Assembly (NCBI RefSeq): GCF_039851965.1
Contig: NZ_CP156674.1
Coordinates: forward strand, 1,736,001 to 1,800,000
Reading direction: 5' to 3'
Source: Pseudalkalibacillus hwajinpoensis
Lineage (GTDB): Bacteria > Bacillota > Bacilli > Bacillales > Guptibacillaceae
Length of the DNA stretch: 64,000 bases
Shown here: positions 12,341-21,242 of the stretch, piece by piece
How the letters are laid out: every line of letters starts with the position of its first letter
Numbering within the stretch: the stretch's first letter is position 1
The notes under the pieces: generated by a model
What the model was told of the DNA's origin: nothing
The model's input: the letters and a program-made list of their open reading frames with translations, nothing else
Databases searched by the model: none
Position numbers and translations under genes: made by a program

Positions 12341-13938
12341 TTAAAATTTAATTTGGACTTTTTTATCTTCAGTTGTAGGGACCTTGACATAGAGAGTGCT
12401 GTCTTTATTATCAAAGAAATAAGACTCACTTGTTGCTTTCACATCTTCAATACTATTGACCTCTTTATACTTACTTTTTGCTGCCTGTACTTTCTTAGGC
12501 TTTGTTTGATCATGGAGCTTTAAAGTATAAGAAGAAAGATCTGTGTCGTTTTTCTGTACTTTTTGCTCACGAGTAAACTCGATTTTCTTGTTTTTCTTTT
12601 CAATCTTGAAGTTCGTTACGTTATATTCGCCGTCTTTATAATCTTCAGTTGCACCATCATCTTCGTAGAACGAATATGTCGCTTCATCATCAAGATACGT
12701 ATCAAGAATTAAGTTTTCAAGTGGTAGTTCGCCTGTGTACTGTTGCACTTCACGTGTAGGAACAATTGAATCCTGTTTCACAAATAGTGGCATTGTACCA
12801 AGATCTGCCTCACGAGAAATGGTTTGTCCACCTTCAAACTCTTCCCCAGTCCAGAAATCTACCCACGATGCATTTTCAGGAAGGTATACTTCACGTTTCG
12901 TTACACCCTCTTCCACCACAGGTGCCGCCATTAGTGATTCACCAAACATAAATTGATCATTAATATCATACGTTTTTTCATCTTCCTGGAACTGATACAC
13001 AAATTGTATCAATTGGAATTTCTTTTCACGGTATGTTTCTGCTACACATTCAATATCTTCTTCAATACTGCCATTTACTTTGATGGAGACCAAGTGTCCA
13101 TTTAGCAGGTTTCGGCATTTTACCAGTAAGTTCAGTGTAGCGATCAAGTACATCCTGAATTTCAGGACCGTACATCATATAATATGTAAGTTCTCCGCCA
13201 TCAGCATAAAAGTAGTAGTCGTCGTCGCTTTCACTCGCCATTTCAAAATAAGTTCGGTATGTATTATCAAAGAATATGCCATATGCTTTTTCATATTTTA
13301 ATCCAATAAAGAAAGGAATAGAAGTGTATAAGTACTTTGTATCTTTACCGTAAGCATACGCATCTGTATTGAACATTCCAATGCTTTCGCCACGTTTGTT
13401 AAACTCTCCTGATTGCTCTCCGAAGCCGTAGAAGTTTTCATCTTCTTCCGTTTTCTTAAAGACGTAAGGCTTATCATCTGCATAACCAGAACCATAATTC
13501 ATGGCATCTTCATTGATGACATTTCCTTCTTTATCAAGCATCTTAACGCCGAATAGTGCTTTGTTCACCATCACAGTAATTTCATCTGTTTTTAGGGTTT
13601 TTGTGCCATTCTCTTCTTTTACCTCAAAGTCCGGAACTTCCCAATCTTAGCGATACCAGGAGAATAGCTTTCTTCCTGACCACTTTCGAGAATAGAAACC
13701 TTGACAAGACCTTCTGCAAATAATCGAGTCGTTGCTTTCTGACCTTGATCAAGCGTCCCCATGATACCATTATCTAGTTTTCTACAGACTGTACTTTAAG
13801 CATTTTCTTTGCTTCCGGTTTATTCAATGGCTCATCCGGATGCGGTTGAGTTACAGCGAGCGCCTGAGGGGCAACAACAGCTGTGATAACCATCGAAAAT
13901 GCAAGTGCTGAAGAAAGAATTGTTTTCTTGAATGTCAT
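12341..13938 (-). pseudogene. Secreted family-31 glycosidase, frameshifted and internally deleted
   Basis: The gene starts at 13938 with a clear secretion signal (MTFKKTILSSALAFSMVITA...AQA style) behind GAGGTGAG. Frame changes occur near 13782 and 13640. The middle part (FYGFGEQSGEFNKRGE, YTSIPFFIGL, YGIFFDNTYRTYF) and the C-terminal part (DQFMFGESLMAAPVVEEG, GTMPLFVKQDSIVP, DUF5110-like tail) are typical of glycoside hydrolase family 31 alpha-glucosidases. A third frame break at KWQY (~13065) is followed by a deletion of roughly 270-300 codons that removes the catalytic Asp nucleophile and acid/base. Intact relatives have ~780 residues. It cannot be active. Decay is clear because the deletion cannot be a sequencing error. 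Confidence 0.9.
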
Positions 13939-14219
13939 TTTCACATTCTCACCTCTACTTCGATTACATTTAATGGAAGGGTTATCAAAAGGAAATGTAA
14001 AATGAACAAAAGTACCCCTTTTTGTATTTACTTTCTTAATTCCTATAATTACGTAACCCTTTTGTAATAATCCGCGTCTTTTTTGTGATGTTTATTCTTA
14101 TGCTTTTTATAGTACAAAAAAAAGAGCGCATGTGGCGCTCAGAACTGAAGATATGATCTACTTATACTATATGTATAAAGGTTCCTTACGTATAGTCGGA
14201 TGCCCTATAGACAATCTTC
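13939..14219. other. Intergenic region between the GH31 pseudogene and bcp
   Basis: This ~280-bp AT-rich spacer holds the former promoter region of the glycosidase and the bcp terminator (14116-14140). I see nothing else. Confidence 0.4.
14116..14140 (-). terminator. bcp terminator
   Basis: On the minus strand GAGCGC CACAT GCGCTC is followed by eight T residues. Confidence 0.85.
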
Positions 14220-14690
14220 TTAAGAAAGATTTTCTTTTATATAATTTAATGCAGATTCAACATGGTCTTTAACACGAACTTTACGCCATTCTTTTACGAG
14301 GTTTCCTTGCCGATCAATAACAAACGTAGAGCGGACGATCCCCATATATTCTTTGCCGAAATTTTTCTTTAGCTGCCATACATCATAAGCTTCTGCAACA
14401 ACATGGTCTTCGTCTGCAAGAAGAAGGAACGGCAGGTCGTATTTATCGATAAACTTCTTGTGCTTTTCAACACGATCTGGACTCACTCCTATAATAACTG
14501 TATCAAGTTCTTCAAATCCTTCAATGTGATCGCGAAAATCACATGCTTCTGTCGTACAGCCAGGAGTCATGTCTTTTGGATAGAAATAGAGAACAATGTT
14601 TTTCCCCTTATAATCAGACAGGGATACACTTTCTCCAGTACTGGCTTCTAATTTAAAGTCAGGTGCTTTTTGACCAACTTCAATGCTCAT
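14220..14690 (-). CDS. bcp: Thiol peroxidase Bcp (peroxiredoxin Q)
   Basis: This 156-aa peroxiredoxin of the Bcp/PrxQ class reduces peroxides with thioredoxin as reductant. The peroxidatic Cys45 and resolving Cys50 lie in DMTPGCTTEACDF, the PrxQ pattern. The conserved Arg is in GIVRSTFVIDRQG. The ATG at 14690 is chosen for its AAGGAGG site; a longer frame starting at 14732 has none. It corresponds to ygaF next to perR and gsaB in B. subtilis. No PerR box was seen immediately upstream. Confidence 0.94.
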   Translation of the reverse strand: MSIEVGQKAPDFKLEASTGESVSLSDYKGKNIVLYFYPKDMTPGCTTEACDFRDHIEGFEELDTVIIGVSPDRVEKHKKFIDKYDLPFLLLADEDHVVAEAYDVWQLKKNFGKEYMGIVRSTFVIDRQGNLVKEWRKVRVKDHVESALNYIKENLS

Positions 14691-14744
14691 TATAACGCCT
14701 CCTTTAGTATCTTCTAAAATAAGCGTAACCAAATTCGGAAAAAC

Positions 14745-15176
14745 TTACAACTTTGAGCTGCTTCGATAATCTACTATTGTCGTGACAAAAAAAGCTGCGG
14801 GCATTAAATAACCAATCAATGCCTCCAAAATGGCAATCCATCTTCCAATCCCGATTGGTGTTAGGTCACCATAACCAACGGAGAGCAGAGTAACAGCACT
14901 AAAATAAAGGACAGACTGAATTTTGACGAGTGGCGTTAATGAAAGATCAGATAGATTCACCGCTCCCTCCTGAAGAACCGGGATATCAATCATAACGAGA
15001 CATAAATAAATACTCCCAAAGGCTACAATCATCGTTAGATATACAATAAATAGAAGAAACATTTTATATACTGAAAGTAAACTCCCTGGTACCCTCGTCC
15101 TTTTCATAAGGGAAATCATACTTTCCCATACGCCAATCACAGCAATAATAATAAAAGCTACGATCATAATAAACAT
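14745..15176 (-). CDS. Two-TM potassium channel
   Basis: This 143-aa integral membrane protein has an N-terminal hydrophobic helix, two further membrane segments and a pore loop with the K+ selectivity filter TLLSVGYGDLTP near residue 105. No RCK/TrkA domain follows, so it is a minimal Ion_trans_2 channel subunit that would work as a tetramer. The ATG at 15176 is chosen because GAGGTGG lies 5 nt upstream; a GTG at 15185 is an alternative. The ribosome binding site is buried in a perfect 10-bp hairpin, suggesting translational control. Confidence 0.85.
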   Translation of the reverse strand: MFIMIVAFIIIAVIGVWESMISLMKRTRVPGSLLSVYKMFLLFIVYLTMIVAFGSIYLCLVMIDIPVLQEGAVNLSDLSLTPLVKIQSVLYFSAVTLLSVGYGDLTPIGIGRWIAILEALIGYLMPAAFFVTTIVDYRSSSKL

Positions 15177-15180
15177 CAAA

Positions 15181-15209
15181 ACCACCTCATCCTACTAATA
15201 TGAGGTGGT
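15181..15209 (-). promoter_or_regulatory. Shine-Dalgarno-sequestering hairpin of the K+ channel gene
   Basis: On the minus strand ACCACCTCAT (15200-15209) pairs perfectly with ATGAGGTGGT (15181-15190), closing over a 9-nt loop. The second arm contains the GAGGTGG ribosome binding site, 5 nt from the start codon. Confidence 0.6.
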
Positions 15210-15482
15210 CTGATAAAATAGGACGGTCTTAGGAAGAAGCTAGAACGGAATAAACAACCATCCACTCTTCGTTTGTTCCTGCGCTTCGATTGAAGTCTTC
15301 TATACAGGTAATCAGTTCATGCTGTTAAACTGATCTATTTAGATGTTACTCTCAATCCGAAGTAGCTTCTAAAAAGAAGATCCCACTCTGGGACTGTTAA
15401 AAGCCCAGTGCTCCTTGCCATAAAAAAGCTCTGAGAAACGCTGGAAGTTTCTTTACTCGATCTTGTGTAGTTCTTTCATAAA
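15210..15482. other. Spacer between the K+ channel and the IS element
   Basis: About 270 bp with no supported gene. Small imperfect repeats are present, but nothing I can assign. Confidence 0.4.
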
Positions 15483-15504
15483 AAAAGTCCAGAGGCGAGC
15501 TTTA
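15483..15504 (-). terminator. ABC-2 operon terminator, distal half (split by the IS)
   Basis: On the minus strand CGCCTCTGGAC followed by seven T residues is the exact complement of GTCCAGAGGCG at 16979-16989, which sits right after the permease stop codon. The two arms are now separated by the IS element. Confidence 0.75.
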
Positions 15505-15540
15505 ATATGTACCCTTTGTAAAGGACAGTTTAAAAAAAGT

Positions 15541-16419
15541 CTAAGCAGCTTGTGAAAGATGATCTCTGTATTGTACAGGGGTCATCTTTTTTCGATTCCA
15601 TTGATATCTATGGTGGTTATAGTAGATCATGTATTGTTTGATTTCCTTGTGAACATCTTCTAATGTTAGGCATGCCTTAAAATAGGTTTCGTCTTTCAAG
15701 TGTCCAAAGAATGACTCGATTGGGGCATTGTCCCAACAGTTTCCTCTTCTAGACATTGATTGACGGAACCCAAGTCTTTTTACCATCCTTTGATATTCGG
15801 GATGAGTATAGTGAGTTCCTTGATCTGAGTGAATGAGCGCATCCTTATGTTTCTTGAATTTTCTATTCTTCTTAAGTTTTTGGAGTGTATCTGTAGCTAA
15901 GTCCATGGTTATCCGGTCTGAGACATGATAGGCGAGAGCCTCTCCACTGGCCCCATCCAATATCATTGATAAATAAGCTCTAGAATTTCTCCCAAAGCTC
16001 AAATAGGTGATGTCTGTTAATAGGACTTTCCCGGGCTCTCCTTGGTTGAATTGACGCTCTAATAAGTTAGGGGCCACTGAGTGTTCCTGGGTAGCTTTCA
16101 TTAAACGTCTGTAAGGATTTGCTTTCCTAATAGGGCAGACAATATTATATTTTTTCATGATTCGTCGTATTCTTTTCAAGTTATAAATAATCTTAAATTT
16201 GCCTGCCAAGGTCATTTTTATTTGGCGTGCACCTTTTTTGCGTCGTTTATATCGGTATGCATTTAAAATGATCTCTTTTACTTCTTCATCCCTAGCTTCT
16301 CTGTGTTTTCTGCGTTCTTGTGCCTTAAGAGAAAAGTAATTATAATATCCACTTTTAGAAACTCCAGCTACTCCACAAAGGTATCTCACCATGTTTTTCA
16401 GCTGATATTTCTCAATCAC
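15541..16419 (-). CDS. IS3-family transposase OrfB (integrase core)
   Basis: This 292-aa DDE integrase catalyses strand transfer of the element. It has an HTH_21-like N-terminal region (CGVAGVSKSGYYNYF), then the rve core with first Asp in LLTDITYLSF, second Asp in IHSDQGTHYTHPEYQ and Glu in GNCWDNAPIESFFGHLKDE. All catalytic residues are present, so it may be functional. The frame lies -1 relative to OrfA and is open upstream of the nominal GTG, so the active form is likely an OrfAB fusion made by frameshifting at an A6G run (AAAAAAG, near 16498). Confidence 0.93.
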   Translation of the reverse strand: MIEKYQLKNMVRYLCGVAGVSKSGYYNYFSLKAQERRKHREARDEEVKEIILNAYRYKRRKKGARQIKMTLAGKFKIIYNLKRIRRIMKKYNIVCPIRKANPYRRLMKATQEHSVAPNLLERQFNQGEPGKVLLTDITYLSFGRNSRAYLSMILDGASGEALAYHVSDRITMDLATDTLQKLKKNRKFKKHKDALIHSDQGTHYTHPEYQRMVKRLGFRQSMSRRGNCWDNAPIESFFGHLKDETYFKACLTLEDVHKEIKQYMIYYNHHRYQWNRKKMTPVQYRDHLSQAA

Positions 16420-16457
16420 GGAACGGATAAGAATAAACTTTTGGCTTGGCGAGAGGA

Positions 16458-16871
16458 CTACTTCTTTAGCCCCCTTTCCGCAAAACGAATCTTTTTTAAG
16501 AGTTCATTTTCAGCCTTAAGTAAGTTGATTTGTGCTTCCAGTCGAGCGTTCTTTTCATCAAGGGACATATCTCTTTCTCTAGGTCTCCCAGAATGGCCTT
16601 TCCTTGTGTCATTTAGCCCGATAACGCCATTCTTTTTATAAGCTGCACTCCACCTTTTACTTGCGGCTTGAATACGTGTCATTCCGATAATATTCGTATC
16701 AAATCCACACTCTTCAAAGATCTGCCTTGAGAACTTTCCTTTTTCCTTCTCAGCTATAAATATCCGTTTGAATTCATCCGTATACGTGATTGCCTTTGTG
16801 CTGAGCACTTTCACATAAGGATTAGTGGATAATTGTTTAATTTCTTTCTCTGTAAATGTCTTTTTACTCAT
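16458..16871 (-). CDS. IS3-family transposase OrfA (helix-turn-helix)
   Basis: This 137-aa protein has a helix-turn-helix segment (FSRQIFEECGFDTNII, AASKRWSAAYKKNG) for end binding and a C-terminal leucine-zipper-like coiled coil (DEKNARLEAQINLLKAENELLKK), as in IS150-type OrfA proteins. The ATG lies ~98 bp inside the right end. The A6G frameshift site is within the coiled coil codons. Confidence 0.92.
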   Translation of the reverse strand: MSKKTFTEKEIKQLSTNPYVKVLSTKAITYTDEFKRIFIAEKEKGKFSRQIFEECGFDTNIIGMTRIQAASKRWSAAYKKNGVIGLNDTRKGHSGRPRERDMSLDEKNARLEAQINLLKAENELLKKIRFAERGLKK

Positions 16872-16978
16872 GATGTTTTCCCCAGTCTATACAAAGTTGT
16901 CTATGTTTCATTATACAAAAAAGCACCCCATAGGTAGACTTTTTTTACGTGTCTACACTATAGGGTACATTTTACTTC

Positions 16979-16993
16979 CGCCTCTGGACTTTT
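16979..16993 (-). terminator. ABC-2 operon terminator, proximal half
   Basis: On the minus strand AAAAGTCCAGAGGCG begins at the permease stop codon and is the 5' arm of the terminator whose 3' arm and T-run are at 15483-15497. Confidence 0.75.
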
Positions 16994-17777
16994 AATTACC
17001 TGCACCTCTATATTTCGTTACCCCGATATTCCACATCAAAATCGCAATGCCAAAGAAGGCAGCTCCCATCACCGGGGTAAGAAAGGCATAACCATACCAT
17101 TCTTCACGCCCAAGGAAATAGGCAGATGGGTAAACACCCACAAATGCAAATGGCAGAATCCATGTTAATACAAAGCGAATCACCTTATTATAAATATCGA
17201 CCGGGTACCTACCGTAGTTACCGATATTGTACATCATTGGCATTATACTCGTTCTACTATCAGACCAGAAGCTGATGCTCGCAAGTAGAATGAAGATGCC
17301 AGCATATACAAATGCTCCACCTAGCACCATAAACAGGAAAACAAAAGGATCGTACCAGGACAAAGTTAGATCAAGTTGCTTCCCCGCGTAAACCATTACT
17401 GCTATTCCTGTGATAACCCCAAATAAGGACTCGAGTTCCATTCGTTCAAGTATGATCTGAAATAAACTATGAACAGGTCTTGTGAGAATTCGATCCATCT
17501 CGCCTTTAACAATATACCGTTCATTGAAATCCCAAATGTTAAAGAACGCACCGAAGATTGCAAAAGGAACCAGAAAAAATCCATAAATGAAAATAATTTC
17601 GTCTTTTGACCAGCCGCTTAGCATATCCGTGTGACCAAACACAACAAGGATAAAAATCAGGTTAACAGCTTGAAACAGCAGATCAGACATGATTTCCATA
17701 AGCATATCCACTCGGTATGTTAATCTGGTTTTCATGTACTGTGCTACATATAGAAGGAAAATCGTTGCATGCTTCAT
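16992..17777 (-). CDS. ABC-2 type transporter permease
   Basis: This 261-aa membrane protein has about six hydrophobic segments. Motifs such as FAIFGAFFNIWDFNERYIVKG followed by RPVHSLFQIILERM are typical of the COG3694 permeases. These pair with a COG4587 permease and a COG4586 ATPase in uncharacterised exporters. It starts 3 bp after the other permease ends, with GGAGGG upstream. The substrate is unknown. Its terminator stem immediately after the stop codon has been split by the IS. Confidence 0.85.
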   Translation of the reverse strand: MKHATIFLLYVAQYMKTRLTYRVDMLMEIMSDLLFQAVNLIFILVVFGHTDMLSGWSKDEIIFIYGFFLVPFAIFGAFFNIWDFNERYIVKGEMDRILTRPVHSLFQIILERMELESLFGVITGIAVMVYAGKQLDLTLSWYDPFVFLFMVLGGAFVYAGIFILLASISFWSDSRTSIMPMMYNIGNYGRYPVDIYNKVIRFVLTWILPFAFVGVYPSAYFLGREEWYGYAFLTPVMGAAFFGIAILMWNIGVTKYRGAGN

Positions 17778-17780
17778 CTG

Positions 17781-18572
17781 TTACCCTCCCTGTACAATTA
17801 GTCGTTTTTTTGCAATTACCCATAGCGCTTGAATTGGTAAAATGAGAATAATCACCCAAACAAGCTGGAAAAGAATCGCTTCCCAAACAGCACTTCCAGT
17901 AAATCCTTCTGTAAAAATCATACTTGGGATGTAGCTAATCGCTTGAAACGGGAGGAAGTCCATAACATCCTGGGCCCACCCCGGGTAGAAACTGATGGGC
18001 AGTAAAAGTCCTGAAAACAAATCAATTACGACCCGCTTAGCTCGAATTAGTCCGTCATTATTAAAGAAGAAGAACGTTAGTACACCCGTTAGTAAATTGA
18101 TCTGTGTATTAACAATGAAACTAAGAATAATAGCAATCATAAAGAACATCCATGTTGAAAATGCTGCTGAAAATTCAATTGGAAAAATGAGTCCAACAAT
18201 GACCATGCCTGGAATAGAGAAAAAGCTTAATCGAAAAATCCCTTCCCCAAGTCCTTGCATCGTTTTCATCATTAAATAATGATAGGGCCGGATAAATTCA
18301 ACCGCTACTTTCCCTTCTTTAATCTCCTGAGCAATTTCTCGGTCGATGTTGTTAAAATAAAACGCCCGTGCCATCCATGCGACTGCTACATACGTTGTCA
18401 TTTGAACAACTGATAGTCCTTCAATCTCTCCCTTTCCTCCGTAGATCGCATTCCAAAGGAAATAATAAGCGCCAATGTTAATGCTGTAAATTAGGATACC
18501 GCTATAATAATTTGTCCGATAGGCAAGCATCATTAAGAAGCGGACTCGAATCATTTCAATGTATTTGCCCAT
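17781..18572 (-). CDS. ABC-2 type transporter permease
   Basis: This 263-aa polytopic membrane protein is of the COG4587 type (YRTNYYSGILIYSINIGAYYFLW, then IKEGKVAVEFIRPYHYLMMK). The start at 18572 follows AGAGGG and overlaps the end of the ATPase gene by 17 bp, which indicates translational coupling; an ATG at 18590 is also possible. It forms the transmembrane pore with the second permease. Confidence 0.85.
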   Translation of the reverse strand: MGKYIEMIRVRFLMMLAYRTNYYSGILIYSINIGAYYFLWNAIYGGKGEIEGLSVVQMTTYVAVAWMARAFYFNNIDREIAQEIKEGKVAVEFIRPYHYLMMKTMQGLGEGIFRLSFFSIPGMVIVGLIFPIEFSAAFSTWMFFMIAIILSFIVNTQINLLTGVLTFFFFNNDGLIRAKRVVIDLFSGLLLPISFYPGWAQDVMDFLPFQAISYIPSMIFTEGFTGSAVWEAILFQLVWVIILILPIQALWVIAKKRLIVQGG

Positions 18573-19578
18573 TGATAACGCCCTCTTCATAAATATTTCT
18601 AATGATTTCTTCTGTTGAAATTTCGTGAATCTTTATATCTGTAATTCGATTCGCTGCAACAACTCGTCCAATAACTTCCGAAATCACATGTTCTTCATTA
18701 ATGACATTTGCGATCCAGACGTTCTCTCGATCCCCTTTTGTCCACTCGGCTTCTAGCTCTTTCAATAATGGCTTAAGTTGTTCACCATCCACCTGTTCGC
18801 CAAACTGAAATTCAATCTGCTTCCCTTCTCCCCAATTTGAACGTAGGTTAGCGAGTTTACCATCATAAATAATCTGTCCTTCATCGAGCATCACGACACG
18901 TTCACATAGCGCTTCAATATCTGTTAAATCGTGCGTCGTTAGTAAAATAGTTGTTTTATATTTCTCATTAATTTCTTTTAGAAAGTTACGGATTTTCAAT
19001 TTCACTAACACATCAAGGCCAATTGTTGGTTCATCAAGAAACAGCAACTTTGGATTATGGAGGAGCGCAGCTGCAAGCTCACACCGCATGCGTTGACCAA
19101 GCGATAGCTTTCGAACTGGTTTATCAAGCAATGGACCGATATCAAGCGATTCAATCACATGATTCATATGATCGTAGTAAACATCATCCGGTACATTGTA
19201 CACCTTCTTTAATAATCGAAACGATTCTTGAACTGCAATATCCCACCACAACTGTGACCGCTGACCAAACACTACACCGATTGAACGAACAAATTTCTCC
19301 CGTTCTCTATGAGGATCCATGCCATTAACACGAACAGTTCCAGATGTAGGAGTTAGAATACCCGTCAACATTTTAATACTCGTTGATTTTCCTGCACCGT
19401 TTTCGCCAATGTATCCAACCATTTCACCTTCATTGACTGTAAAAGATATATCTTTTACGGCTGAAATGATTTTATAATTACGAGTAAATAAATCCCGAAA
19501 CGCTCCTTTTAGTCCTGACCGACTCGAGTGAGATTTGAAATCTTTACGCAGTGACTGCACATCAATAACCTTTTCCAT
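18556..19578 (-). CDS. ABC transporter ATPase (COG4586 type)
   Basis: This 340-aa ATPase has Walker A GENGAGKST (~residue 60), signature LSLGQRMRCELAAALLH, Walker B LLFLDEPTIGLD and the H-loop TTHDLTDIE. Unlike most exporters it has an ~35-residue N-terminal insertion (FKSHSSRSGLKGAFRDLF) before the core, typical of COG4586. It drives the two downstream permeases. The ATG at 19578 is preceded by AAAAGGAGG; the longer frame from 19599 is less likely. The three genes form one operon. Confidence 0.9.
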   Translation of the reverse strand: MEKVIDVQSLRKDFKSHSSRSGLKGAFRDLFTRNYKIISAVKDISFTVNEGEMVGYIGENGAGKSTSIKMLTGILTPTSGTVRVNGMDPHREREKFVRSIGVVFGQRSQLWWDIAVQESFRLLKKVYNVPDDVYYDHMNHVIESLDIGPLLDKPVRKLSLGQRMRCELAAALLHNPKLLFLDEPTIGLDVLVKLKIRNFLKEINEKYKTTILLTTHDLTDIEALCERVVMLDEGQIIYDGKLANLRSNWGEGKQIEFQFGEQVDGEQLKPLLKELEAEWTKGDRENVWIANVINEEHVISEVIGRVVAANRITDIKIHEISTEEIIRNIYEEGVINGQIH

Positions 19579-19722
19579 ACGTCTTCCTCCTTTTAACACA
19601 CCAATCTAGTTTACAAGAGCCTGTTCTATTAAACAATTGATATGTACGAACTTGCAATAGTGTTTCTATTTTCTTTAGTCATGCTACAATGAAGTGTGAA
19701 CAAGCATTACAAGGAGGCAAAC

Positions 19723-21015
19723 ATGAATTTCACTAAATCCGAGGAACACCATAAAGAATCACTAGATATTATGTTGGGCGGTGTCAACAGTCCATCTCGT
19801 TCTTATAAAGGAGTTGGGGGCGGCATTCCTGTTTTTATGGAAAAAGCAAAAGGACCTTACTTTTGGGACGTTGATGGCAATAAGTACATAGACTATCTTG
19901 CTGCTTACGGTCCGATTATTACAGGACATGCTCACCCTCACATTACGAAAGCAATTACAAAAGCCGCGGAAAATGGCGTGTTATACGGAACACCTACCGT
20001 CCTTGAAAATCGCTTTGGCTCCATGCTTCAGGAAGCCATACCATCTTTAGAACGAGTCCGCTTTGTAAATTCAGGTACTGAAGCAGTCATGACAACGATT
20101 CGTGTGGCAAGAGCGTATACAGGACGCGACAAAATCGTGAAATTCGCAGGTTGCTATCACGGGCATTCTGATCTTGTTCTTGTTGCAGCAGGATCAGGTC
20201 CAGCTACGCTTGGCAGCCCGGATTCAGCGGGTGTTCCGAAGAGCATCGCAAGAGAAGTGATTACAGTACCATTTAATGATATTGAGGCTTATAAGGAAGC
20301 GATGGATAAATGGGGAGAGGAAATCGCAGGTGTACTCGTCGAACCGATCGTAGGTAACTTCGGTATTGTTGAACCTGAAGAAGACTTCCTCGAGCAAGTA
20401 AATGAGATTACTCATCAGCACGGGGCACTTGTGATCTATGATGAAGTTATCACAGCATTCCGCTTTATGTATGGCGGTGCACAGAACCTCCTTGGTGTTG
20501 AACCCGACATGACGGCACTTGGCAAAATAATTGGAGGCGGCCTTCCGATTGGTGCCTACGGTGGTAAACGCGAGATCATGGAACACGTTGCACCACTTGG
20601 CCCTGCTTACCAGGCAGGAACAATGGCAGGTAACCCTGCATCAATTTCGGCTGGTATTGCCTGTCTTGAAGTTCTTCAAGAAAAAGGGGTATATGAACAC
20701 CTTGACTATCTTGGTGAGCGTCTTGAAAATGGCATCCTGACACATGCGAAAGATGCTGGAGTTCGAATTACAACCAATCGCTTAAAAGGGGCACTAACTG
20801 TCTACTTCAATGATGAAAAAGTCGTCAATTACGAACAAGCTGAAAACTCTAACGGCGAACAGTTCGCCAGGTTCTTTAAACTAATGCTGAAGGAAGGGAT
20901 CAACCTCGCCCCTTCAAAATATGAAGCATGGTTCTTAACAACAGAACACACTGATAAAGATATTGATGATACGCTAGAAGCTGTTAAACGCGTCTTTCAT
21001 AAGATGACTTCATGA
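19723..21015 (+). CDS. gsaB: Glutamate-1-semialdehyde 2,1-aminomutase
   Basis: This 430-aa PLP enzyme converts glutamate-1-semialdehyde to 5-aminolevulinate in the C5 haem pathway. The family signatures GGVNSPSRSYKGVGG, FVNSGTEAVMTTIRVARAYTG, YDEVITAFR and the PLP lysine in TALGKIIGGGLPIGAYGG are present. Position next to bcp/perR and ygaE identifies it as the second copy (gsaB/hemL2) rather than the hemAXCDBL gene. The ATG at 19723 follows AAGGAGG; a GTG at 19696 has no site. A terminator follows at 21067. Confidence 0.94.
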   Translation: MNFTKSEEHHKESLDIMLGGVNSPSRSYKGVGGGIPVFMEKAKGPYFWDVDGNKYIDYLAAYGPIITGHAHPHITKAITKAAENGVLYGTPTVLENRFGSMLQEAIPSLERVRFVNSGTEAVMTTIRVARAYTGRDKIVKFAGCYHGHSDLVLVAAGSGPATLGSPDSAGVPKSIAREVITVPFNDIEAYKEAMDKWGEEIAGVLVEPIVGNFGIVEPEEDFLEQVNEITHQHGALVIYDEVITAFRFMYGGAQNLLGVEPDMTALGKIIGGGLPIGAYGGKREIMEHVAPLGPAYQAGTMAGNPASISAGIACLEVLQEKGVYEHLDYLGERLENGILTHAKDAGVRITTNRLKGALTVYFNDEKVVNYEQAENSNGEQFARFFKLMLKEGINLAPSKYEAWFLTTEHTDKDIDDTLEAVKRVFHKMTS

Positions 21016-21066
21016 AATGAATAGTGGGAATGGTCTTCAGTAAGCATGGATTTATCATTTCAAAAC

Positions 21067-21101
21067 AAAAGACAGAATGGAACTACTTCATTCTGTCTTT
21101 T
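21067..21101 (+). terminator. gsaB terminator
   Basis: AAAAGACAGAATG and CATTCTGTCTTTT form a 13-bp stem with a T-rich tail. Confidence 0.85.
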
Positions 21102-21242
21102 CTACTATTCTTCTATTTCACATAAAATAGGGCTTGCTATCCTGACCATTCCGATGTATAACTAGTACGTCTCATATGTTTAAAAGAGTAAATAGAGGAC
21201 ACTCTTTATACTAAAGTACTCGACGAAAGGACTTAGAATAGA

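Larger units (their letters stand above)
15508..16969 (-). mobile_element. IS3-family (IS150-like) insertion sequence
   Basis: The element is ~1462 bp. The ends are inverted repeats: left TGTACCCT...GT..A...ACA..AAAAAAAGTCTA starting at 15508, right the complementary ...TAGACTTTTTTT...GGGTACA ending at 16969. It carries two overlapping transposase frames. No clear 3-4 bp target duplication is visible. It lies in the loop of a transcription terminator. Confidence 0.88.

Noticed and set aside
19600..19722. T-box or other riboswitch before gsaB.
   Set aside because: The leader is short, and neither a T-box bulge nor a terminator/antiterminator pair is visible.
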